From positions 1 through 64,000 of the forward strand of contig CANKIK010000002.1 of assembly GCA_947481985.1 (NCBI GenBank): a DNA stretch of 64,000 bases. Direction: 5' to 3'. Both the position numbers and the translations under genes were made by a program. Every line of letters begins with the position of its first letter. The stretch's first letter is position 1. The DNA is from QWOP01 sp003669605. GTDB lineage: Bacteria; Planctomycetota; Planctomycetia; Pirellulales; UBA1268. Under the pieces are notes generated by a model, which was given only the letters and a program-made list of their open reading frames with translations, searched no databases and was not told the origin of the DNA. Positions 33,160-41,780 of the stretch are shown here, in pieces.

Positions 33160-34259
33160 TCTGGTGAAGCGGGGCTGGGCTGGCTGTTTGAGGGACGCCG
33201 TGGGGCCGGCCAGCGACTCGTCTGCACCTCCCTCACACTCCCTCCCTCGACCCAGATGAACCGGCCTGCGCACCCTGCCTCTCCCTCCAGAAGGGTCCGG
33301 CCGCGGACAGCTCCCAAGACACTCGCTGCCGTTGCCAGGGCATCGGCCGCCGTGGCATCCGGAGCGATCACCGTTACTGCCGCCGGGCCAGCGACGCCGA
33401 TTCCCGTCCGTGGATCGACGATGTGGCTGTAACGCCGGCCGGCGATCTCGACGGCCTGGTGGGCATCCCCCGACGTGGTGATCGCCGCGTCGGCCAGGAG
33501 GATGAATCGATCGTGAGCCTCTGCCTCGGGAAGCGTGCCTGGAAGGGGATCGATCGCGATCTTCCAGCCCTCGGCCCCAGGGGGAGGGCCCAACGCCCCC
33601 AGATCACCGGAAGCATCAATCAAGGCTCTGGTGACCCCCCGCTCGCGCAGCAGCACCAGTGCCCGGTCGATTGCATACCCCATGCCGATGCCACCGAGAT
33701 CAAGCCGGATTCCTGGCCGGTCGAGCACGACTCCACGGGGCTGTGCGACAAGTTCGAGGCGCTCCGAGCCGACGGCAGCCCGTGCCGCGGCCAGTTTTCC
33801 GGGCAGCGGCAGCATGCCGGAGCGCCGTGATTGCCGCCAGAGGGTTGTCAGGGGACCGACGGTGGGGTCAAAAGCCCCGGCACTCGCCTCCCGGATGGCC
33901 ACGCTCCTGATCAGCACGCTCCACAACTCGTCGCTCACCGGCACGGGCTGGAGGGTCGGAGCTGCCGCGGAGAGCCGCGACAATTCACTGTCCGGACGGT
34001 AATCGGAGAGGATGCCGTCGAGCCGTTCGACCTCGTCGAGCGCCGCGACCACTGCGGTTTCCCCCGATTCCTCCGTTGGGGCATAGACCGTGACCACCCA
34101 GGCGACTCCCATCAGCCGCCTGGTGCCCGAGACGCGGACCGGCGACGGGTCGGCGGCCCCGGCCCACAGTGGCACCAGCGCCAGGATCGCACAGAGAATC
34201 GGCGCTCGCCGAAGGCACGCTCCTCGGGAAAACAACGGCGGGTAGACTATTGCCATCAT
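33156..34259 (-). CDS. apbE: FAD:protein FMN transferase
   Basis: A 367-residue exported ApbE that transfers FMN covalently to Thr or Ser of target flavoproteins in the periplasm. The start at 34259 has GGGGAG 8 bases upstream; its CATG overlaps the ATG of the divergent gene from 34258. A signal peptide ends near LWAGAADPS. ApbE blocks are RLMGVAWVVTVYAP (for the usual MGT), FDPTVGPL, LDLGGIGMGYAIDRA, ALIDASGDLGALGPP, ITTSGDAHQ and SHIVDPRTG (metal/catalytic His and Asp). Repeat copy D begins at the stop codon. Which flavoprotein it modifies is not apparent. Confidence 0.93.
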   Translation of the reverse strand: MMAIVYPPLFSRGACLRRAPILCAILALVPLWAGAADPSPVRVSGTRRLMGVAWVVTVYAPTEESGETAVVAALDEVERLDGILSDYRPDSELSRLSAAAPTLQPVPVSDELWSVLIRSVAIREASAGAFDPTVGPLTTLWRQSRRSGMLPLPGKLAAARAAVGSERLELVAQPRGVVLDRPGIRLDLGGIGMGYAIDRALVLLRERGVTRALIDASGDLGALGPPPGAEGWKIAIDPLPGTLPEAEAHDRFILLADAAITTSGDAHQAVEIAGRRYSHIVDPRTGIGVAGPAAVTVIAPDATAADALATAASVLGAVRGRTLLEGEAGCAGRFIWVEGGSVREVQTSRWPAPRRPSNSQPSPASPD

Positions 34260-34749
34260 GGACACTCCCCAGAACTTCTCTCCGGTCGCGATCGAATTCG
34301 ACTGCACCCCGCTGCGGGCCGTGCCGGGGGGGGCGATCCCGACCGATGCCTCGCCGAGATTCCGCGCCCGTGTCGAACGGATGCGGAGGGCGGCCGAGCG
34401 GCACGGAACGCGGAATACCTATTATCTCACCAACGCCACCTGCACGTTTCGCTTCACCAATGCCGTCGACCGCGGCTGGGTGCAGTTCGCCGTCGAAGGC
34501 ACGGTGATCACCGATGACGTCGATTCCCATACCGTGGGGAGCGACCTGACGGTGAGCCTTGAAAAAGAGACCTGCCAGTGGCTGACGCAGCCAGCGGTGA
34601 CATGGCTCACCGAGACCGCCCGCCACGCGATCGAGGTCGAATTCGACCGCTACATCGCAGCCGGCGATCTTTCCCGGGCTCTCGAACGCCTCGCCCGGGA
34701 ACAGGCCGCCAGTGACGCCGCCGGTGGGTTCCTGGGAATGAATCTCTGA
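34258..34749 (+). CDS. 163-residue protein, function unknown
   Basis: A small soluble protein with no signal peptide or membrane helix. It has the segments VAIEFDCTPLRAVPGGA, TYYLTNATCTFRFTNAVDRGWVQFAVEGTV and KETCQWLTQPAVTWLTET, which look conserved, plus a helical Ala/Glu-rich tail (ALERLAREQAASDA). Three Cys occur in the first 115 residues. The start codon shares CATG with the divergent apbE start. I do not recognise a family; codon use and segment conservation suggest a real gene. Confidence 0.65.
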   Translation: MDTPQNFSPVAIEFDCTPLRAVPGGAIPTDASPRFRARVERMRRAAERHGTRNTYYLTNATCTFRFTNAVDRGWVQFAVEGTVITDDVDSHTVGSDLTVSLEKETCQWLTQPAVTWLTETARHAIEVEFDRYIAAGDLSRALERLAREQAASDAAGGFLGMNL

Positions 34750-34816
34750 CGCATGCGGCGCCGCCACGGTCGATTGGCTTTCGCCCGCCGCTGTCCGCCC
34801 CGTTCCTTTGGAAGTC

Positions 34817-35803
34817 CTACCAACAGTGATGGACCAGCGGCCGGATCCGCGCGTCATAGATCTCCTGCACCGCCTGCCGCGACTTTGGATCGAGCGCGGG
34901 GAAATCGGCAGCCCGGACGTTGTCAAACACTTGGTCGGGACGACGGCCCCCCGGAATGACGGTTGTGACGGCCTCGAACGAGAGAATCCACTGCAGCGCG
35001 AACTGGGCCAGCGACATTCCGGCAGGCACCAAGGGCCGCAGCAACTCCACGGCCTCCAGCCCCGTCTCATAGTCGACACCGGAAAATGTCTCCCCCCGGT
35101 CGAACATCGCCCCCTGCCGGTTGAAGTGGCGGTGGTCCTCCTCGGGAAAGCGACTCCCGCGGTTGAACTTGCCGGAAAGCAGTCCACTGGCCAGCGGCAC
35201 GCGGGCGATGACCGCCACTTTCCGCCGCAGCGCCTGCTCGAAGAAGAGTTCGGCGGGGCGCAGCCGGAAGGCATTGAAGATGATCTGCACCGACTGGACG
35301 GATGGGTACTCGATCGCCTTCAGTGCTTCCTCCACCCTCTCGACGCTCACCCCGTAGAAGCGGATCTTCCCTGCCTGCACCAGATCGTCGAGGGCACCAA
35401 AGACCTCGGGGGAATAGTAGACGTCGGTGGGGGGACAGTGGAGCTGGAGGAGATCGAGCGCCTCGACTTCGAGATTCACCAGGCTCCGCTCGACGAAGGC
35501 GGCGAGGTTGGCAGCGTTGTAGCCGTCGGCAGTGTGCGGCGACAGTCGCCGCCCCGCCTTCGTGGCGACGTAAAACGGCTCGGTCCGCTCGCGACGGAGG
35601 CGGGCGATGAGACGCTCGGAGAGGCCATCGCCGTAGACGTCGGCGGTGTCAAAGAAGTTGATCCCGGCATCGAGGGCCGCATGCAGCGCCGCCATCGACT
35701 CCTTCTCGTCGGCTCCCCCCCATTGCCCGCCGCCGATGGCCCAGGCGCCGAATCCGATTTCCGTGACGTTCCAGCCGGTCCGAGCGAATGTGCGTGTGTT
35801 CAT
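34817..35803 (-). CDS. Aldo/keto reductase
   Basis: A 328-residue AKR of the YhdN/IolS-like group with a TIM-barrel fold, using NADPH. Family motifs: GFGAWAIGGG near residue 19, GINFFDTADVYGDGLSE (catalytic Asp and Tyr), the Lys in YVATKAG, LDLLQLHCPP (His), and the cofactor-binding IPGGRRPDQVFDN near the C-terminus. The substrate cannot be told from the sequence. The start is the only good Met, 35803. It is not close enough to its neighbours to be clearly part of an operon. Confidence 0.93.
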   Translation of the reverse strand: MNTRTFARTGWNVTEIGFGAWAIGGGQWGGADEKESMAALHAALDAGINFFDTADVYGDGLSERLIARLRRERTEPFYVATKAGRRLSPHTADGYNAANLAAFVERSLVNLEVEALDLLQLHCPPTDVYYSPEVFGALDDLVQAGKIRFYGVSVERVEEALKAIEYPSVQSVQIIFNAFRLRPAELFFEQALRRKVAVIARVPLASGLLSGKFNRGSRFPEEDHRHFNRQGAMFDRGETFSGVDYETGLEAVELLRPLVPAGMSLAQFALQWILSFEAVTTVIPGGRRPDQVFDNVRAADFPALDPKSRQAVQEIYDARIRPLVHHCW

Positions 35804-35855
35804 GGTGGAAGAAGTGTGACCCGAGAGCGGGTCGACTTCAAGGCATCACGCCTTT

Positions 35856-37232
35856 TCACGGCAGCGCTTCGAAGTCGATCAGCGGCTCTGTCGCCGGCGG
35901 TGAGTCGAGCGTAAAAACCGTGCCGAGTTTCACCGACGGAGAGAAATAGCCGCAGTTCCGCAAGAAGAAACCATCTCCATCAATGCCACCGGCGTAGTCC
36001 AACCGGTGGCCGCCGGAAGCAGTCGCGTCACCGGTAAACCGAGCCGCGGCGATCGGATACCACGTGCCACTAGGAGCGCGGACCCACTGGTTGGCATAGT
36101 GGCCACGGCGGCCGATGTTGCCGGTGGTGTCGGCAAAGTTCTCCAGGAACGAGTGAAACCCCGTCAGGTGGCGATCCGTCTTCGGCCGCCGGAACGACGC
36201 GATCAGGCGCCACAAATCCCCTTCGCCCAACCAGGATGTATAGGTGGTGGTACCGTCCCCTGCCGGTTCGACGCGCGTCAGAAAACGGTAGGTGGTTCCC
36301 GCCTTCCAGGGGTAGACAAGAAAGCTCTGTCCGCCGCTCCCCTCGTTGCCAAACTCGCCAGTCTGTACCCCCTCTCCCTTCCGCAGCAGCGTCACCCGAT
36401 CGGCCTGGGGCACTTTCGCTGGATCATCAGTGTTGAACGGGCTCCAGATCGAGAACAACACGCGCCGCTCGTCCGGACCGTTGACCTGGATGCCAAAATA
36501 ACCCTCTCCGAATCCATTGGCCATGAAGAAGCTGCCGATGGCGTCCTCCCCCAGCGGCACCGTCAGCTCGTTGTAGGCGTACTCGATCGGGATCTCCGCG
36601 GGCGTTTGGTAGCCCAGATGCACCGACGGGCCTCGCCGCCCCCAGTAATACATCGCTCCTTCATTGCTCGTCACGGCCGAGACATGGAGCTCGGGGGTAT
36701 CGGATTCGACCACGAGCACCGGTTCGCGGGCATAGGCACTCCCCTCCCGCGTCAGTCCACGCAGCGTCACCTCCACGTAGCCCGCTCCGGGCACGTCCAC
36801 CGCCCCAAAGGAACCGCGCATGCCCTCCGCGCCTGAGAGCATCGCCGTGAAACGCTTCCCCGCCACCGACGCCCCGATCTGTGCTTCTCCATGGGTCGCC
36901 GCCGACTCCAGTCCTAACCGCACCGTTGCCGGCCGATCGACATGGAAAAAGACCGCGTAGGTCGTCGCTGCGTCCGTCCAGCGAACCTCCGCGCCACCTC
37001 GGTGCAGGCCGTCGCCAGCCCCAGCCGTCTGCAGATAGGCATTGCCCCCCAGTGGCACGCGCCACTCGGCCGCAGAGACCACCGCGTCAACCCACAGTCC
37101 GATGCAACACCACAGCACACCACAGCACACAGACCGCAGCCGGATGCCCTCCTGAAGTCGTGGTGGGCAGTCGGTTCCTCGTGACAACAGACGAGCGTGG
37201 TACAGACGCATTGCATGCATCAATGGCATCAT
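35856..37232 (-). CDS. Secreted DUF5077/DUF3472-domain protein
   Basis: A 458-residue exported protein; hydrophobic CCGVLWCCIGLWVDAVVSAA (about 36-55) is the signal segment. Residues about 56-175 resemble DUF5077 (VPLGGNAYLQTAG, beta-rich). Residues about 180-400 match DUF3472: YNELTVP, GSFFMANGFGEGYFGIQVN, VLFSIWSPFNTDDPAKV, and FLVYPWKAGTTYRFL. DUF3472 proteins are common in planctomycetes and bacteroidetes with carbohydrate genes; they are thought to be sugar-binding or lectin-like. The start overlaps the stop of the TPR gene by 4 bases (ATGA), so the two are coupled. Confidence 0.88.
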   Translation of the reverse strand: MMPLMHAMRLYHARLLSRGTDCPPRLQEGIRLRSVCCGVLWCCIGLWVDAVVSAAEWRVPLGGNAYLQTAGAGDGLHRGGAEVRWTDAATTYAVFFHVDRPATVRLGLESAATHGEAQIGASVAGKRFTAMLSGAEGMRGSFGAVDVPGAGYVEVTLRGLTREGSAYAREPVLVVESDTPELHVSAVTSNEGAMYYWGRRGPSVHLGYQTPAEIPIEYAYNELTVPLGEDAIGSFFMANGFGEGYFGIQVNGPDERRVLFSIWSPFNTDDPAKVPQADRVTLLRKGEGVQTGEFGNEGSGGQSFLVYPWKAGTTYRFLTRVEPAGDGTTTYTSWLGEGDLWRLIASFRRPKTDRHLTGFHSFLENFADTTGNIGRRGHYANQWVRAPSGTWYPIAAARFTGDATASGGHRLDYAGGIDGDGFFLRNCGYFSPSVKLGTVFTLDSPPATEPLIDFEALP

Positions 37233-40200
37233 GCCCCCGCATCGACCGCAGTCGCCGCCTCCACCTGCTCCATCCGCTTCAGATCCTCTGGCGAGAGTCG
37301 CTGGCTGCCAATCCCCAACTCCTTCGATCGCGCGAGCGCCTTCCTGGCTTCTGGCAGGCTGCCTGCCTGGGCGTGTGCGACAGCGAGGTGGAGCGACTTA
37401 AGAGCCGATGGCACCAGAATCGCCTCCTCGAGATCCTCCAGTGCCAACCGCACCTGTCCCCGCTCCAAGCGGATCAAGGCGCGCGTGTCGAGGATGTCCG
37501 GATTCCTCCCCAGTTCGAGGATCGCACGATCGATCAGCGCATCGACTTCAGCCGCTCCGCCGCCGCGCTGGAGAAGCCAGGCGAGATTCGCAGAGATGAT
37601 CGCCGCCTGGAGACTCGGCAGCGTCTCCCGGGCGAGTAATCCCCGGTAGATTCGCTCGGCGTCGCTGGTACGGCCGAGCATCTCCGCGATCACGGCGGCT
37701 TGAATGGCGACCTCGGCCGAATCCGGATTCTCCCGTTCGGCCGATTCGAGCCAGCCGGCAACCCGCTCGTCGGACGCCGAATCGCCCTGCCCACCGCTGT
37801 TTTGCATGATCGCGATCAGCGCGTCGAGAAAGCTCACCGCCGAGATCTTGCCGCGGATCGTCTCCACCAGATCGAGCGCCTCCGCAGTGCGGTGCTGACG
37901 TCCCAGGAAAGCCGCCAGCGCCAACGTGCCGGGCACCGCGGCGGTGGCATATTCCCTCAGCACCCGCTCCGCCGGGTCAGGAAATCCAAGGTCCTCGACC
38001 ATCCGGGCAGCGGACAGCAGTCTCTGGGCATTCCCGGGCGTGAGCGACTCGCCAGACATCAGTTTTTCTGCCGCGCGGGTGGCCCCCTCTTGGTCCGAAT
38101 CAGCCAGTGCCAGTTTTGCCTCCAACCACAGGGCCGTGGGAGTGCCCGGTGCAACATCCAGCAACTTCACCATCCAGGCCTTGGCAGCCACAATCTCGCC
38201 ATGTTTGAGGAGTTCCTCAATCAAAATCGCAATCGCCCCCGGGCTCGTGTCCGGCGACGACGCGATTCCCTGCAGTTGATCACGGGCCTTCTGCCAAGAC
38301 CCGAGCGTGGCTTCCAAACGGGCTTGGTCCACCTGCTCATCCACCGACAGTGGGCGTTGGCGACTGAGCGTCTCGAACAACTGCATGGCCTGCCGCCAAC
38401 TCGATGGCTCCGGCCGCTCGCGAAGCAACGCGATCGCCAGCGTCAGATCCTGTTCCGACTGTCGTCCCGCGCTATCGACGTTGAGCGCAAGTTGGGAGAG
38501 CCCCTCCTGAAAATCCCGATAACTCCCGCTTCTGGCCGACATCCGGGCAAGCGTCCGCCGCGCCCAGACAAGCGCTGGGGTGCCGCGGGCACCGGCCAGA
38601 TCCGCGATCCGCATCAATTCCTGCCGGGCATCCGCCTGCCGCCCCTGACGAAGGAAAAACTCCGCCAGTTTCTGGGCCGCCTCAGGATCGTCAGGGCTTG
38701 CCGCCACGTTGCCGCGGTAGGCCTTCTCCACGACCTCCAGATCCCCGATCAACTCCTGACCGCGTTCGGTGAGCTGCTCCTGTGTCGACTCATCCACGGC
38801 CTGCTGCGCCTTGCGGAGGGTCTCCACCGCCGCCTGCCTCTGGCCAAGCCGAGCCTGCAACCCAATCAGCACCAGCCAGGAATCGACCCGCTTGGGAGCC
38901 GCCTCGACGGCCCGCTTGAGAATTTCCTCTGCCCGCTCCGGTTTCCCGCACTGCCCCAAAAGGCGGGCGTACCAGATCAATTGCTCCGGATCGCGGTTGT
39001 CGGCGGAGATCACCGCCGCACCGCGGTCGATGGCCGCCTGGAAACGGCCGTTACGGGCATCGATCTCGGCGGCAATCCGCTGCATCTGATCCCCGCCGGC
39101 GTCGCCGAGCGAATCGATCACCTTCTGGGCCTCGTCAAGACGCCCCGCTCCATGCAGCGCCATCGCCAACCGCCTCCGCGCCGGGGCCTGCTCCTCACCC
39201 ATCTCCACGGCCCGGCGATACTGTCCCACCGCCGCGGCCTGATCCCCCTTCAAAAGTGCGATCTCGGCGAACAGCCGCGGGATCTCGGCCCACTTCCTCC
39301 GGTCGGACTGCGCTTCCACCAATAATTTTCGGGCATCGTCGAGATCGCGGACATCATCAGCCGTCAACGACTCGCCGCCGGGATCATTGATCCCCCGCTT
39401 GATCCTGCTCTGCCGCACCTTGACGATCAACGTCACGGCCTTCGCCAAGCGCCCGGTGGCGGTCTCGGCCCCGGCGATCCGCCGAATGTCGTCGGCACAA
39501 CGCGTCACCTTCGCGGTATCGCCCGACTCGGCTGTGATCTCGAGGAGCAGGAGCCTTGTGGGGAGGTCCTCCGGGGCACGCTCAATGACGATGCCGGCTA
39601 GCCTCTCGGCCTCGGCAGGCTTGCCGATTTGGAGTTGGGAGGTGACGAGGCTCTTGAGCACCTGGTTGGCAGCTGTCGGCGGCAGTTCACCGGCACGTTT
39701 TTCGACCTCCGCGAGCATCGCCTGAGCCTCTGCCGGCGGGGCGTTGAGTGCCAGCAATGACATGGCACGAAGGACTGCCGGGGTGGTGCGGGCCGCTTCC
39801 GGGACTCCGCCAATCAACGTCCGCGCCCGTTCCATCTGCCCGGCAGACTGCAGCAGCAAGGAGAGCGCCCCGATCAAACCGGGCGAATCGGGATTGGCAA
39901 GCACCGCCGCCTCGCAGCGCTCTAATGCCGCCTCCCGATCCCCCTTGGCGGTGAGCACGTCGACCGCCAGTCCTTCGCGCAATTCAGCAGAGACCCCCGG
40001 CGACTCTTCCAGGAGAGCCAGCAGGCTATCGACCTTGGACCAATCCCGTTCGTCGGCGGGAAGGTTGAGCTGGACGGCGATCCGCAGCCGCAGCAGCGGG
40101 CCCCAGAGCTCCACATTCTCCAGTAATTTTTCCGCGGGAATAGCCGCCGCAATCTCCTCGCGGAGCGTCAGGGCCTCGGTCGCCCGCCCGGCCTGCTCGT

Positions 40201-41563
40201 GTCCCACCGCCATGGCGAGCTTTGCTTGGAGCGAACTGGGGTTGGTCGAGAGGATGCGGCTCCCTGCATCGGACACCGCGTCTGCTTGGCCAAGCATCGC
40301 ATGACAGGCGGCCAAACGGAGGTCGATCATGCGGACATAGGAATCGTCGCCAGCGACCATCGGCCGCAACTTCTCCCACAGCTGCTGCGCCTGCAACCAG
40401 CGCCGCTCCTCCATCGCGACGCTTCCCTCGGCGTACAGCGTGGGAACACTCTCCTTGCCCAGTTTCTCCCGCGACTCCTCGAGGATCGGCCGGAGTTCAT
40501 CAAAACGTTTCAAGTCGGCAAGCGCCACCACCAGCCTAGTGAGCAGTCGCTGGCTGGCAGGGATTTTTGTGAGGCCTTCGCGAAGCAGGTCGATCATGCC
40601 CGCGGTATCCCCCAAGGCGAGCGCCACGTCGGCGCGCCCCAGAATCATCCGCTCGCTGGAGGCAACGTCAGCCATCCGGACATTGATGATCTCGGCGGCG
40701 TCCTCATAGCGCTTTTGTCGCATGGCGAGGAGGAACTCGACATACATCGTGTCGGCATCTTCGGGATTGAGTTTCGACGCTCGGGCTGCGGCGGCCATCG
40801 CGGCCTCCGGCGCATCATGCTCGTCTTGCCACAGCGCTTCGGCGAGAAACGCCTGGGTATCATCGGGGTAGGCCTCGACCATCCGGGAGATGATGTTGGC
40901 TGCGGTGGACGGATAGTGCAGTCGCTTCTCCATGATCTCGGCGAGCATCACGAAGGCCTCGGTCCGCCCCGGCGGGAGAATAAAGTCCCCACGAAATGAT
41001 TTGCTGCCGGTATCAAAGCCGATTAATTCAGAAAGTGCCGCTACGGCATCGTCGTTCTTTCCCACTGCCGCCGATGCGGTGGCATACATCAAGTCGATGC
41101 GGGCTCGAACAGCGGCCGCATCGATGCCCTCCTCAGTGCGGCGACCCTCGCGGAGCAGAAGCAGGTTCTCGCGGGCCGCTGAGAATTCACCGCGACGAAT
41201 GAGGAACAGCGCGAACACTTCGCGAAGCTCCCGGTCGTTGGGCGTCTTGCGGACTGCCTTCTCCAAGGCCCCGTAGGCCTTGCGGATGTCATTGCGGGTG
41301 GCCCCCTCGGCAGTGGCGCGGCTGAGCAGCAACCTGGCGAACTGACCATAGCGCTCGCCGTCGTCGGGCCGCAGGCTCGCGTAACGGGCGTACAGTTTCA
41401 GGGCCTCGCCGGCCTCCCCCGCCTCCAGCGTCTGTTCGGCGCGGAGCGCGATATTCTCAGCGTTGCGCTGCACCTGGAAGCGGTGCACAAAATACACCGC
41501 CACCGTGCCGAGGAGGGCTGCGATCACGATGGCCAAAAGCAAGGGCAGATTGATGCGGCGCAT
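37229..41563 (-). CDS. Giant TPR-repeat protein with N-terminal membrane helix
   Basis: A 1,444-residue protein. One membrane helix at about residues 6-26 (LPLLLAIVIAALLGTVAVYFV) is followed by degenerate tetratricopeptide repeats throughout, such as EAGEAGEALKLYARYASLRPDD, KTPNDRELREVFALFLIRRG and YRGNVAASPDDPEAAQKLAEF. It would expose a solenoid scaffold in the periplasm. No enzymatic motif is seen. Its stop overlaps the next gene (DUF3472). Similar giant TPR proteins are a planctomycete trait; the role is unknown, perhaps assembly or secretion. Confidence 0.9.
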   Translation of the reverse strand: MRRINLPLLLAIVIAALLGTVAVYFVHRFQVQRNAENIALRAEQTLEAGEAGEALKLYARYASLRPDDGERYGQFARLLLSRATAEGATRNDIRKAYGALEKAVRKTPNDRELREVFALFLIRRGEFSAARENLLLLREGRRTEEGIDAAAVRARIDLMYATASAAVGKNDDAVAALSELIGFDTGSKSFRGDFILPPGRTEAFVMLAEIMEKRLHYPSTAANIISRMVEAYPDDTQAFLAEALWQDEHDAPEAAMAAAARASKLNPEDADTMYVEFLLAMRQKRYEDAAEIINVRMADVASSERMILGRADVALALGDTAGMIDLLREGLTKIPASQRLLTRLVVALADLKRFDELRPILEESREKLGKESVPTLYAEGSVAMEERRWLQAQQLWEKLRPMVAGDDSYVRMIDLRLAACHAMLGQADAVSDAGSRILSTNPSSLQAKLAMAVGHEQAGRATEALTLREEIAAAIPAEKLLENVELWGPLLRLRIAVQLNLPADERDWSKVDSLLALLEESPGVSAELREGLAVDVLTAKGDREAALERCEAAVLANPDSPGLIGALSLLLQSAGQMERARTLIGGVPEAARTTPAVLRAMSLLALNAPPAEAQAMLAEVEKRAGELPPTAANQVLKSLVTSQLQIGKPAEAERLAGIVIERAPEDLPTRLLLLEITAESGDTAKVTRCADDIRRIAGAETATGRLAKAVTLIVKVRQSRIKRGINDPGGESLTADDVRDLDDARKLLVEAQSDRRKWAEIPRLFAEIALLKGDQAAAVGQYRRAVEMGEEQAPARRRLAMALHGAGRLDEAQKVIDSLGDAGGDQMQRIAAEIDARNGRFQAAIDRGAAVISADNRDPEQLIWYARLLGQCGKPERAEEILKRAVEAAPKRVDSWLVLIGLQARLGQRQAAVETLRKAQQAVDESTQEQLTERGQELIGDLEVVEKAYRGNVAASPDDPEAAQKLAEFFLRQGRQADARQELMRIADLAGARGTPALVWARRTLARMSARSGSYRDFQEGLSQLALNVDSAGRQSEQDLTLAIALLRERPEPSSWRQAMQLFETLSRQRPLSVDEQVDQARLEATLGSWQKARDQLQGIASSPDTSPGAIAILIEELLKHGEIVAAKAWMVKLLDVAPGTPTALWLEAKLALADSDQEGATRAAEKLMSGESLTPGNAQRLLSAARMVEDLGFPDPAERVLREYATAAVPGTLALAAFLGRQHRTAEALDLVETIRGKISAVSFLDALIAIMQNSGGQGDSASDERVAGWLESAERENPDSAEVAIQAAVIAEMLGRTSDAERIYRGLLARETLPSLQAAIISANLAWLLQRGGGAAEVDALIDRAILELGRNPDILDTRALIRLERGQVRLALEDLEEAILVPSALKSLHLAVAHAQAGSLPEARKALARSKELGIGSQRLSPEDLKRMEQVEAATAVDAGA

Positions 41564-41756
41564 AATGATTCAGTGGGTGGAGTGTGCAAAAATCGCCAGC
41601 AGCGAATCCCGCACGCGGGGATTCGCTTCCATCACAGAGGCATCGGAGAAGGCCGTCCGCGCAGCGCCCAACGTTTCATTGTTCAAAGCCTCACGGCTCT
41701 CGCGAGCGACTGTCGCTTGGGGCGTGGCGACGTCCGTCGGGGCCCCGATTTGAAAA

Positions 41757-41765
41757 ATTGTACCA
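41757..41765 (-). promoter_or_regulatory. Possible extended -10 promoter of the TPR/DUF3472 operon
   Basis: TGGTACAAT on the minus strand is an extended -10 box about 200 bases before the TPR gene. No convincing -35 box accompanies it. Confidence 0.3.
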
Positions 41766-41780
41766 GTCGATGAAGGCCTG

